Positions 9,440 to 16,602 of a stretch of 64,000 bases of DNA are shown here, one piece after another. Under the pieces are notes generated by a model. The model made no database searches and had not been told where the DNA came from. It saw only the letters and a program-made list of their open reading frames with translations. The position numbers and the translations under genes are program-made. Within the stretch, counting starts at the first letter, position 1. Each line of letters starts with the position of its first letter. Source of the stretch: Streptomyces sp. TRM68416 (GTDB lineage: Bacteria; Actinomycetota; Actinomycetes; Streptomycetales; Streptomycetaceae); contig NZ_JACVWU010000009.1 in the NCBI RefSeq assembly GCF_014596915.1, positions 186,001 through 250,000 on the forward strand, given 5' to 3'.

Positions 9440-10686
9440 GGAAGGACCTCCGGGGCGGAAAGCGGTTCGTACGAATCATGGATGGACTGCCCGGCCTCGT
9501 CGTCGAGGGCGGGATTCTGCGACGCGCGGTCACGGGCCGCGCCCGCCTCCGGCAGCCTCAGAGTGAAGGTGGAGCCCTGTCCCTCGGAGCTCCACACCGT
9601 GACCTCCCCGCCGTGCGAGGCGGCCACGTGCTTGACGATCGCCAGCCCGAGTCCCGTACCGCCGGTGGCGCGGGAGCGGGCCGGGTCCACGCGGTAGAAG
9701 CGCTCGAAGATGCGCTCCTTGTCCTTGTCGGAGATGCCGATGCCCTGGTCGGTGACGGCGATCTCGATGAGGTCCCCGCCGGGCGCGGTCACGCGGCGGG
9801 CGGCGATGCCGACGCGGGTGCGGGCGGGAGAGTAGTTGACGGCGTTCTCGACGAGGTTGCCGAGGGCGGCGGCGAGCTGGCCGCGGTGGCCCCAGATGCT
9901 GAGGTCCGCGGTGCCGCCGGAGGCCATGGTGATCTGCTTCGTCCCGGCGGCGTGCCGGCAGCGGTCGACGGCCTCGGCGACCAGCTCGTCCACGCGCACG
10001 GGCTCGGCGTCCTCCAGCGGGTCGTCGTTCTGGACCCGGGAGAGGTCGATGAGCTCCTGGACGAGGTTGGTGAGCCGGGTCGCCTCGATCTGCATGCGCC
10101 CGGCGAACCGCTCCACGGCCTCCGGGTCGTCCGAGGCGTCCATGACGGCCTCGGACAGCAGGGAGAGCGCGCCGACCGGGGTCTTGAGCTCGTGGCTGAC
10201 ATTGGCGACGAAGTCGCGCCGTACCGCCTCTATCCGGCGGGCCTCGGTGAGGTCCTCGACGAGCAGGAGCACCAGCCGGGAGCCGAGCGGCGCCACCCGG
10301 GCGGAGACGGCGAGGGCCTCGCCGCGTCCGGTGCCGCGCCGGGGCAGGTCCAGCTCGACCTGGCGTATCTCGCCGTCGCGCCGGGTGTCCCGGGCCATCC
10401 GGAGCATCGGCTCCACCGCCAGCTTGCCGCCGCGCACCAGCCCGAGGGCGTAGGCGGCGGAACTGGCCTTCACGACGGCGTCGGCCTCGTCCAGGACGAC
10501 CGCCGAGGAGCGGAGCACGGACAGGACCGTGTCCACGCCCGGCGGCAGCACCGGGTCGGTGTGCAGGGAGGTTCTGGTGGGTCGCGCCTGGTCGCGTTCG
10601 CTCCAGCGGAACGCCAGCATGGCGACCACGCCGGTGAGCACCCCGGCGATCGCTGCCGCTGCGGCGACCGCCGCGTTCACGTCCAT
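9436..10686 (-). CDS. phoR: Phosphate sensor histidine kinase PhoR
   Basis: A membrane sensor kinase of 416 residues (SenX3/PhoR type) that phosphorylates PhoP. A single N-terminal membrane segment (about 4-26) is followed by a PAS-like region (about 55-150). The HisKA domain has phospho-acceptor His165 (FVANVSHELKTPVGAL). The ATP-binding domain shows the N box (NLVENAVNYSP), DQGIGIS and GTGLGLAIVKH. The gene is divergent from phoU across a PHO box, which fits autoregulation by PhoP. Confidence 0.95.
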   Translation of the reverse strand: MDVNAAVAAAAAIAGVLTGVVAMLAFRWSERDQARPTRTSLHTDPVLPPGVDTVLSVLRSSAVVLDEADAVVKASSAAYALGLVRGGKLAVEPMLRMARDTRRDGEIRQVELDLPRRGTGRGEALAVSARVAPLGSRLVLLLVEDLTEARRIEAVRRDFVANVSHELKTPVGALSLLSEAVMDASDDPEAVERFAGRMQIEATRLTNLVQELIDLSRVQNDDPLEDAEPVRVDELVAEAVDRCRHAAGTKQITMASGGTADLSIWGHRGQLAAALGNLVENAVNYSPARTRVGIAARRVTAPGGDLIEIAVTDQGIGISDKDKERIFERFYRVDPARSRATGGTGLGLAIVKHVAASHGGEVTVWSSEGQGSTFTLRLPEAGAARDRASQNPALDDEAGQSIHDSYEPLSAPEVLP

Positions 10687-10759
10687 GCCTCAAGGTTAGG
10701 CACGGGATCGCTCCAGGCCACAGCCATCGGAGTGCGAGCTCGAACACTCGTCGCCCAGA

Positions 10760-10792
10760 GTTCACCCGGGAGCTAGTAATGGTTCATTTGGG
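10760..10792. promoter_or_regulatory. PHO box between phoR and phoU
   Basis: Three consecutive 11-bp units lie here: GTTCACCCGGG, AGCTAGTAATG and GTTCATTTGGG. The first and third match the known PhoP direct-repeat unit (GTTCACC core, 11-bp period); the middle one is weak. The site lies 74 bp upstream of phoR and 121 bp upstream of phoU, so phosphorylated PhoP could control both directions. Confidence 0.85.
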
Positions 10793-10913
10793 GTGACGGA
10801 AACCGACGCGTAGGGGGCCGAACGTGGGACCGTGGGGTTCGCACCGGCGGTCCGTGCCGGGGCCTCGGCCCCCGGAGCCCCCGAAGAACACGTACGTACG
10901 AGAGGGAACCCTG

Positions 10914-11606
10914 ATGCGGGACGCGTACCACGAGGAACTTGACTCGATCAGCGACAGCCTGGTGGAGATGGCCCGCCTGGTCGGGTCGGCGATCGGGCGC
11001 GCCACGACGTCGATCCTCGACTCCGACCTGAAGCTGGCCGAGAGCGTGATCGAGGCGGACCAGAAGGTCGACGACCTCCAGCACGAGCTGGAGGCGCGGG
11101 CGATAGCGCTGCTCGCCCGTCAGCAGCCGGTCGCGACGGATCTGCGGATCGTCGTCACCTCGCTGCGGATGTCGGCCGACCTGGAGCGCTCGGGCGACCT
11201 CGCCCAGCACGTGGCGAAGCTGACCCGGCTGCGCTACCCCGAGCGGGCCATCCCGCACGACCTGCACGCCACGATCCTGGAGATGGGCCAGCTCGCGCAG
11301 CGCCTGATGGCGAAGGCGGCCGAGGTGATCGTGACGAAGGACGTCGACCTGGCGCTCCAGCTGGAGACCGACGACGACGAGATGGACCTGCTGCACCGCA
11401 CCCTCTTCCAGCACCTGATGGACGAGCGCTGGAAGCACGGCATCGAGACCGCCGTCGACGTCACCCTGCTGGGCCGCTACTACGAGCGGTTCGCCGACCA
11501 CGCGGTGGCGGTCGCCAAGCGCGTGGTCTTCCTGGTGACGGGCGAACACGCGGACGAGCTCCAGGGGACGGATGTGGCGTCGGTGGCGGGGGTGGAAGGG
11601 GCCTGA
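10914..11606 (+). CDS. phoU: Phosphate signalling protein PhoU
   Basis: A cytoplasmic, all-helical protein of 230 residues made of two PhoU three-helix bundles. PhoU damps PhoR kinase activity when phosphate is ample. The metal-binding E/DxxxD motifs are visible in both halves (ADLERSGDLAQH near 90; YYERFADHAV near 195). The ATG at 10914, preceded by AGAGGGA, was chosen over an upstream frame extension because the family begins MRDAYHEELD. It is transcribed alone, away from phoRP. Confidence 0.94.
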   Translation: MRDAYHEELDSISDSLVEMARLVGSAIGRATTSILDSDLKLAESVIEADQKVDDLQHELEARAIALLARQQPVATDLRIVVTSLRMSADLERSGDLAQHVAKLTRLRYPERAIPHDLHATILEMGQLAQRLMAKAAEVIVTKDVDLALQLETDDDEMDLLHRTLFQHLMDERWKHGIETAVDVTLLGRYYERFADHAVAVAKRVVFLVTGEHADELQGTDVASVAGVEGA

Positions 11607-11802
11607 GAACGAGGGGCCTCCTCCCCTGCGGGGTCTGATGGCGGGCGGGCCTCCTCCCGCACGGGGATCTGGGCACGCCCGGATCCTGCGCGGGAGGGCG
11701 CCCGGTTGCCGGACGGGGCGCGTGGAAGCCTCAGTGCGCCGTTGATGCGCCCAGCGGAGCGGGCATGCAATGGGCACAGGCACGAGCCCTGAAGGAGGGA
11801 CC

Positions 11803-11967
11803 ATGGCCGAATCCCCCAGCACGCCCGGCACGACGCCCGACCCCACGCAGGAGCAGCGGACCGAGCAGCCCGCCGAGATCAGGAACCTGATGCTGATCGG
11901 AGCGTGCGGCTGCGGGTCGGGCTGCGGCTGCGGCTGCCAGTCCGGCAATCCGTGCCAGTGCGGATGA
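11803..11967 (+). CDS. Cys/Gly-rich small peptide, 54 aa
   Basis: A short gene with an excellent ribosome site (GAAGGAGGGACC directly before ATG). The first 28 residues are acidic, Pro/Thr/Gln-rich and likely disordered. The last 21 residues hold seven Cys alternating with Gly (GACGCGSGCGCGCQSGNPCQ), and the chain ends in CG. I remember homologues in other streptomycetes but no assigned function. The Cys-Gly pattern suits metal binding or heavy modification. A hairpin terminator follows 16 bp after the stop, so it is a monocistronic unit between phoU and the nickel-binding protein gene. Confidence 0.75.
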   Translation: MAESPSTPGTTPDPTQEQRTEQPAEIRNLMLIGACGCGSGCGCGCQSGNPCQCG

Positions 11968-11983
11968 CGTCCCTACGACGTTG

Positions 11984-12011
11984 AAGGGCCCCGGCGCAGG
12001 CCGGGGCCCTT
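11984..12011. terminator. Hairpin terminator after the Cys-rich peptide gene
   Basis: A perfect 12-bp stem (AAGGGCCCCGGC and its complement) closes a GCAG loop. Flanking ACGACG and CGTCGT extend the pairing. It separates the Cys-rich gene from the next start. Confidence 0.85.
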
Positions 12012-12083
12012 CGTCGTGCCGACGGGCGGCTCGGGGCGCAGTATGGAGGGAGGGGCGGGCGTCCGAGAGGAGGTGGGCCGGTC

Positions 12084-12332
12084 ATGGCGCAGTTCATGGA
12101 CGTGCACCACGGGATGCAGGGCATCACCGCAGAGCAGCTGAACGAGGCCCACAAGGCCGACCTCGCCATCGAGAAGGACGAGGGCGTGCACTCCGAACGG
12201 GCCTGGGCGGACCCGGAGTCCGGCATCGTCTACTGCCTCTCCGAGGCACCCTCGGCCGAGGCCGTCCAGCGCGTCCACGAGCGCGCCGGGCACAAGGCCG
12301 ACGAGATCCACGCGGTGCCGCTGTCGATCTGA
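12084..12332 (+). CDS. Small nickel-binding protein, SCO4226 family (DUF4242-like)
   Basis: An 82-residue protein with a ferredoxin-like fold that I recognise as the homologue of S. coelicolor SCO4226, whose crystal structure showed nickel bound at a dimer interface. His-rich N-terminus (MAQFMDVHHGMQGI) supplies likely ligands. The middle part (WADPESGIVYCLSEAPSAEAV) is typical of DUF4242 proteins. A GGAGG ribosome site lies before the ATG. How it serves the cell is not known; a nickel-sensing regulator (nur) is encoded 33 kb away in this window, without evidence of a link. Confidence 0.8.
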   Translation: MAQFMDVHHGMQGITAEQLNEAHKADLAIEKDEGVHSERAWADPESGIVYCLSEAPSAEAVQRVHERAGHKADEIHAVPLSI

Positions 12333-12340
12333 CCCGGTTC

Positions 12341-13303
12341 CTAGAACATCGTGTTGTCGTTCGCCGAAGTCTCCGGCACGTCCTGCAGCGCGTCCCAGTG
12401 CTCGACGATCTTCCCGCCCCGCACCCGGAAGAGATCGACGACCGCCTGACCCCGCTCACCCGGTGCGTTCACGTAGTGGCTGTGGACCGCGACCAGGTCT
12501 CCCTCCGCGATCACCCGCTTCCGCGCGACCGTCAACTGCGGGAACTGCTCGAAGTAGCCGCCCAGCCCCGCCCTCACTCCCTCCACGCCGTCGGCGATGT
12601 TCGGGTTGTGCTGGTGGTACTCAGGGCCCCAGTAGCGGTCGAGCGCGGACAGGTCCTTGTCGACCAGGAGTTGGTCGAAGGCCTTGGTGACCAGCTTCTT
12701 GTTGTACCCGGTGACCCACCTCGCCCCCGGCTTCTCCGTCCGCGGCCAACTCTCCGTCGAGAACATGTCGTTGCCGTTGACCGAGCTCTCCGGCACGTCC
12801 TGCCCCACGTCCCAGTGCTCGGCGATCTTCCCGCCCTGGAAGCGGAAGATGTCGAAGACGGCGGTGCCCCGCGTGCCCGGCACCATGACGACGTTGGAGT
12901 GCACGAGAACGAGGTCGCCCTCGGAGATGACCCGCTTGATGTCGTACTTGGCGTCCGGGAACTGCTGGTGCAGCGCGACGCCGAGGTTCTTGAGCGTTTC
13001 GGCGCCGTCGGGGGCGAACGGGTTGTGCTGGATGTAGTCCGGGCGTACGTAACGGTCGACGACGGCCGTGTCGCCCTCCTCGAACACCCCCTTCAACACC
13101 CGGGCGACGACGGCCTTCTGGTAGCCGAGGCGGGCGTGGTCGCCGTATCCGGCGTGACCGGCGTGGCCGGCGTGGCCGACGGCGGCAGCAGGCGCTGAGG
13201 CGGGGACGGCGACGGCTACGGCCGGCACCGCGGCGGTGGCCAGCAGTGCGGCGGAGGCGGCCGCAGCGACGAAGGTCCTGCGGACAGAGGTGGTGGGGGG
13301 CAC
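12341..13303 (-). CDS. Secreted protein with two SnoaL/NTF2-like domains
   Basis: A 320-residue exported protein. Residues 1-42 form a signal peptide with an Ala-rich core. A HAGHAGHAG repeat follows. Two related NTF2-like domains then occur, about 60-180 and 205-320, each with the SnoaL-type pattern (Y-QHNP near the start, AV-D-FR-GGKI-EHWD near the end). Such single domains are usually cytoplasmic polyketide cyclases or unknown hydrolase-like folds; an exported tandem form has no assigned function. The gene is convergent with the SCO4226-type gene (8-bp gap) and has a palindrome in its upstream region. Confidence 0.75.
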   Translation of the reverse strand: MPPTTSVRRTFVAAAASAALLATAAVPAVAVAVPASAPAAAVGHAGHAGHAGYGDHARLGYQKAVVARVLKGVFEEGDTAVVDRYVRPDYIQHNPFAPDGAETLKNLGVALHQQFPDAKYDIKRVISEGDLVLVHSNVVMVPGTRGTAVFDIFRFQGGKIAEHWDVGQDVPESSVNGNDMFSTESWPRTEKPGARWVTGYNKKLVTKAFDQLLVDKDLSALDRYWGPEYHQHNPNIADGVEGVRAGLGGYFEQFPQLTVARKRVIAEGDLVAVHSHYVNAPGERGQAVVDLFRVRGGKIVEHWDALQDVPETSANDNTMF

Positions 13304-13355
13304 GGCACTCTCCAGGCAGTTGAAAGTTCAAGCTGACACTTGCCAAAGGAAAGCA

Positions 13356-13370
13356 CTAACCAGGAGTTAG
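13356..13370. promoter_or_regulatory. Candidate operator upstream of the secreted NTF2-like gene
   Basis: CTAAC, five bases and GTTAG form a perfect palindrome 53 bp before the start codon. A looser palindrome (AAGT, ten bases, ACTT) lies at about 13325-13342, between it and the start. Two sites so close to the start suggest repression, but no regulator gene adjoins. Confidence 0.4.
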
Positions 13371-13468
13371 CGTCAAGATCCCGGGGTCGAGCGCTTCCGG
13401 CCCGCGGTCGACGCGGGCGCCGGACACGGCCTGCGGCAAGGCGAGCCCGAGAACCCGTGACTGCCGCC

Positions 13469-13809
13469 CTCGAAGGCGCGTACGCTCGCGTTCACCGAGG
13501 CAGGAGGGCGAGATGTCCGACGAGGGGTCCACCGAGTACCACGTCCCGCTCTGCGACGACCCGTCCCACGAGGTGCTGCTCATCGACTGCGGACCCCGCG
13601 AGACGGACGCGATCCGAGCCGTGCACAAGGTGACCGGGCTCAGCCTGTGGCACAGCCGGGCACTGGCACGCCGAGCACCCGTCACCCTCCTTCAGGGGCT
13701 GTCCGCGTACAGAGCCCAGTCCGCCGTCGCCGTACTCCAGAGCGCCGGCGCCCGAGCGGAGTGGCGCCAGGAGCCGAAGCCCGCACGGCGCACGACCACA
13801 TCGCCGTAA
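13469..13809. repeat. Direct duplication, copy 1 (partner 15269-15609)
   Basis: This 341-bp stretch recurs exactly 1,800 bp downstream with roughly 85% identity by eye. The repeat includes about 44 bp of shared upstream sequence (CTCGARGGCGCGTACGCTC) and the whole 98-codon gene. The upstream part of both copies reads as the last residues of an integrase (LEGAYA), so the duplication carried an integrase 3' end. Confidence 0.8.
13513..13809 (+). CDS. Ribosomal protein L7/L12 C-terminal-domain-like protein, copy 1
   Basis: A 98-residue cytoplasmic protein. Residues about 19-82 follow the L7/L12 C-terminal fold: beta strand VLLIDCGPRE, helix TDAIRAVHKVTGLSLWHSRALA, the PVTLLQGLS turn, and helix AQSAVAVLQSAGA before the last strand. 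It lacks the L7/L12 dimerisation domain, so it is not the ribosomal stalk protein. Such stand-alone domains are frequent in actinobacteria and have no known role. A near copy is encoded at 15313-15609. GCAGGAGGGCGAG provides the ribosome site. Confidence 0.75.
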   Translation: MSDEGSTEYHVPLCDDPSHEVLLIDCGPRETDAIRAVHKVTGLSLWHSRALARRAPVTLLQGLSAYRAQSAVAVLQSAGARAEWRQEPKPARRTTTSP

Positions 13810-14095
13810 CCCGCTCAGAGGCGGCCGGGGACTGGTCAGATGTGATGGACTCGTGCGCCTGGTGGTCGTCGTTGGTCGTCATTGGCCACTGTCGAGCGGC
13901 ATCGAGCGGCATCGGACTGTCGGGGGAACCGAGGGTGGTTCGAGCGTTGACCAGGGCAAATGGTCGGGACAGGGCCTCTGGTGCGGTTGTCGTGCGGTCT
14001 GACCGACGTCTGCTCGCAGGCAGGCGCTGCTGAGCACGGAGGGGTGGACGCCGTTCCCCTTGAGGTGCCGGTTGGAATGATGAGGCGTCGGCCGA

Positions 14096-14590
14096 TCAGT
14101 TGCCCTGCGTAGGGTCCGGCACACTGGCTCGGGGCTCCAGAACCACCACCGCAGTGTCGTACGGCCGGCGTGCCGCGTAGGCGTCCAGATTCTTGTCGAT
14201 CTCGCGCCACCTGGCCCACAGCCGTGACCGCTCATCACCCAGTGCGGCGCGACCGTGAACCAGCCGCTGCCCGTCGACCAGATCGGCGGTCACGTCCGGG
14301 TGGGCCTGCAAGTTGAGCCACCAGGCGGGCTCGGCCTCACCCCACCCGTTCATCGCGAGCGAGACCAGGTTCGGACCGTCTTCGAAGTACCCGATGATGA
14401 CGCTGCGCCGACGGCCCGTGCGGCGGCCGGTGGTGGTCAGCCGCAGGGCGCCCCAGCCGTTGGCACGTGGCCGCCATAGGCCGAAGCGGCCTCCGAAGAC
14501 CCGGTACAGACCCCGATGCGCGTACCAGGCCAGACGGATGACCCAGCGCGGCGGCAGCCAGGGTTTCTTGGCCCGTTGCTCGACCGACAT
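14096..14590 (-). CDS. Nitroreductase/deazaflavin-dependent oxidoreductase-family protein (DUF385)
   Basis: A 164-residue protein of the F420-binding split-barrel (Ddn/DUF385) family. The family signature is clear: LRLTTTGRRTGRRRSVIIGY (residues 49-68), then NLVSLAMNGWGEAEPAWWLNL and the HPDV segment. These enzymes reduce substrates with the deazaflavin cofactor F420H2 or bind fatty acids. It lies between the two L12-like copies, on the opposite strand, and may be cargo of the decayed element or simply caught between the duplications. The substrate is not predictable. Confidence 0.8.
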   Translation of the reverse strand: MSVEQRAKKPWLPPRWVIRLAWYAHRGLYRVFGGRFGLWRPRANGWGALRLTTTGRRTGRRRSVIIGYFEDGPNLVSLAMNGWGEAEPAWWLNLQAHPDVTADLVDGQRLVHGRAALGDERSRLWARWREIDKNLDAYAARRPYDTAVVVLEPRASVPDPTQGN

Positions 14591-14783
14591 GGCGACCTCC
14601 CGCCTGCCCGACAGCCTCGGTTGTGCACACGACGCTAACCGCGGTCGTCAACGGCCGGTAGAGTCGAACAGCCCTTTCGTGAACGGCGCCGAATGCGACG
14701 GAAACTGAGACGGACGGCGGGGCCTACCCCGGTCGCCGTGCACGTTCGCGGTCGAGCATGCGAACACTCCGGGTACGACCCTT

Positions 14784-15052
14784 GTGGTCACCACCGGCCA
14801 GCCACATCCGAGCAACTGGATCGGCGGTGAGGCAGAGCTCGTACTGCCGTCTGCTGTGGCTGCGGCTGTTCGGCTTGCCCTGTGTGAGGGGTGGACTCCG
14901 ACGGCTATGGGCCCTGCGTTCCACCTCTACCAGCCCGTCGCCTTCTCGCCCTCGGCACAACGCTGTCCGGCAAGTCCATGTACCTGCGCCACCTCATCAC
15001 CGGACTCGCCCCGTAACCGGTCGCCCTCGTCGGCATCGACTGCATGTCTGGC
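14784..15052 (+). pseudogene. Relic of a conjugative-element region with FtsK/Tra Walker A
   Basis: The left part reads in one frame (VTTGQPHPSNWIGGEAELVL, then LALCEGWTPT) like a conserved plasmid/element-type protein I cannot name. At about 14,948 the coding signal jumps frame and reads ALGTTLSGKSMYLRHLITGL, which is the Walker A region of the FtsK/SpoIIIE-type DNA translocase (Tra) of actinomycete integrative conjugative elements (GTTLSGKS at 14954-14977). A TAA at 15014-15016 interrupts it. PVALVGIDC still follows in frame before the sequence switches to integrase. The gene is clearly dead. Confidence 0.65.
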
Positions 15053-15298
15053 GTACGTCCCTCAACGAGGAGGTGTGGAAGCGGGCGCTTGCTGCGGCTG
15101 GGGCCATCCCCGAGCGGCAGCCAGGTGAGTCGTACGCCGAGTCTCGCGAGAACGGCACGCACGCGCTTCGGCACTTCTACGCCTGGGTGGTCCTTGACGG
15201 CCCTCCGCGTGTACGCCCATCTGATGCCGTCCAGCCAGGAGCGCACTCGAAAAGCCGTGGCTGGCGTTCTCGAGGGCGCGTACGCTCCCGTTCGCTGA
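15053..15298 (+). pseudogene. 3' remnant of a tyrosine integrase, frameshifted
   Basis: The sequence reads LNEEVWKRALAAAG, then GTHALRHFYAWVVLDG, which holds the HxLRH motif of tyrosine recombinases. A frameshift near 15,195 moves the signal to another frame that reads ALRVYAHLMPSSQERTRKAV, the usual region of the catalytic Tyr, and ends at the TGA at 15296-15298. The N-terminal two thirds are missing, replaced directly by the tra remnant, so one deletion joined the two genes. The next L12-like start is only 14 bp away. Confidence 0.7.
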
Positions 15299-15312
15299 GG
15301 CAGGAGGGCGAG

Positions 15313-15609
15313 ATGTCCGACGAAGAGGCCACCGAGTACTACACGCTGCTCTGCGACGACCCGTCACACGAGGTGGTCCTCGTCGACTGTGGGCCCCGCG
15401 AGATGGATGTGATCCTGGCCGTGCGAAAGGTGACCGGGCAGAGCTTGTGGCACAGCCGGGTCCTGGCGCGCCAAGCCCCCGTGACCCTCCTTGGGGGTCT
15501 GTCTGCGTACCGGGCTCAGTCCGCTGTCGCTGTTCTCCAGAACGCCGGCGCCAGAGCGGAGTGGAGACAGGAGCCGGAGCCCGGAGAGCGCACGGCCCCA
15601 TCGCCCTGA
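15313..15609 (+). CDS. Ribosomal protein L7/L12 C-terminal-domain-like protein, copy 2
   Basis: A 98-residue paralogue of the protein at 13513-13809, same length, differing mainly near the N-terminus and tail (SDEEATEYYTLLCDDPSHEV). The L12-type strand-helix-helix pattern is intact (VVLVDCGPREMDVILAVRKV; PVTLLGGLSAYRAQSAVAVL). The upstream 44 bp including the ribosome site are shared with copy 1. Both frames are open, so both copies may be expressed. It overlaps no other gene and is followed by the gpmA terminator. Confidence 0.75.
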   Translation: MSDEEATEYYTLLCDDPSHEVVLVDCGPREMDVILAVRKVTGQSLWHSRVLARQAPVTLLGGLSAYRAQSAVAVLQNAGARAEWRQEPEPGERTAPSP

Positions 15610-15638
15610 CGGCCCGGAGACGGCCCAGAGGCAGCGAA

Positions 15639-15677
15639 AAGCCCCCTTCCGGCGGAGAAACCGCAGGAAGAGGGCTT
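15639..15677. terminator. Terminator between the L12-like gene and gpmA
   Basis: AAGCCCCCTTCC pairs with GGAAGAGGGCTT (one mismatch) around a 15-base loop that itself contains GGCGG and CCGC. It lies between convergent genes. Confidence 0.7.
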
Positions 15678-15689
15678 ACTCGTGGGCTC

Positions 15690-16451
15690 TTACTTCTTCT
15701 TGCCCTGGTTCTTGACCGCCTCGATGGCCGCTGCGGCCGCCTCGGGGTCGAGGTAGGTGCCGCCGGGGTTGAGGGGCTTGAAGTCGGCGTCCAGGTCGTA
15801 GGCGAGGGGGATGCCGGTGGGGATGTTCAGGCCCGCGATGTCGGCGTCGGAGATGCCGTCGAGGTGCTTGACGAGGGCGCGCAGGGAGTTGCCGTGGGCG
15901 GCGACGAGGACGGTGCGGCCCGCGAGGAGGTCGGGGACGATGCCGTCGTACCAGTACGGGAGCATGCGGACGACGACGTCCTTCAGGCACTCCGTGCGCG
16001 GGCGCAGCTCCGGCGGGATCGTCGCGTAGCGGGGGTCGTCCGACTGGGAGAACTCGGTGCCGTCCTCCAGCGGGGGCGGCGGGGTGTCGTAGGAGCGGCG
16101 CCACAGCATGAACTGCTCCTCGCCGAACTCGGCGAGGGTCTGGGCCTTGTCCTTGCCCTGGAGGGCGCCGTAGTGGCGCTCGTTCAGACGCCAGCTGCGG
16201 TGGACCGGGATCCAGTGGCGGTCCGCGGACTCGAGGGCCAGCTGGGCCGTGCGGATCGCGCGCTTCTGGAGGGACGTGTGGACCACGTCGGGGAGAAGAT
16301 CGGCGTCCTTCAGAAGCTCGCCGCCGCGGACTGCCTCCTTCTCGCCCTTCTCGTTGAGGTTGACGTCCACCCAGCCGGTGAACAGGTTCTTCGCGTTCCA
16401 TTCGCTCTCGCCGTGGCGGAGGAGGATCAGCTTGTACGGTGCGTCGGCCAT
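15690..16451 (-). CDS. gpmA: 2,3-bisphosphoglycerate-dependent phosphoglycerate mutase
   Basis: The glycolytic mutase that interconverts 3- and 2-phosphoglycerate through a phospho-histidine. The 253 residues begin [19 protein letters not shown], with the phospho-acceptor His13 in RHGES and the partner His near 185 in [12 protein letters not shown]. The acid-base Glu lies in the NERHYG segment. The ATG at 16451 was chosen over a 91-codon upstream extension because that extension would overlap the divergent MFS gene and has no family match. It shares a promoter region with the MFS gene. Confidence 0.95.
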   Translation of the reverse strand: MADAPYKLILLRHGESEWNAKNLFTGWVDVNLNEKGEKEAVRGGELLKDADLLPDVVHTSLQKRAIRTAQLALESADRHWIPVHRSWRLNERHYGALQGKDKAQTLAEFGEEQFMLWRRSYDTPPPPLEDGTEFSQSDDPRYATIPPELRPRTECLKDVVVRMLPYWYDGIVPDLLAGRTVLVAAHGNSLRALVKHLDGISDADIAGLNIPTGIPLAYDLDADFKPLNPGGTYLDPEAAAAAIEAVKNQGKKK

Positions 16452-16487
16452 GTGTAGGAGCGTAATCGAAGGTTTTGATCGCTTGCG

Positions 16488-16508
16488 CGTCCGCTCGAAG
16501 AGCGGACG
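16488..16508. promoter_or_regulatory. Inverted repeat between gpmA and the MFS gene
   Basis: CGTCCGCTC, a 3-base centre and GAGCGGACG form a perfect 9-bp inverted repeat 36 bp upstream of gpmA and 94 bp upstream of the MFS gene. It is not at a gene end, so an operator is more likely than a terminator. Confidence 0.45.
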
Positions 16509-16602
16509 GTTGACGGGTTCTGTTAATTGAGTGGTCCGCGACGGCCCCTCCTGCGTAAGTTGCGCATACCGCTTGTGACTCTTACACCTCTGGGAGACAG
16601 CC

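Noticed and set aside
13469-15609. The two L12-like copies as attL/attR of an intact integrated element
   Set aside because: The repeats are about 340 bp and diverged, no integrase or excisionase is intact, and no tRNA target is present. A decayed relic is the better reading.
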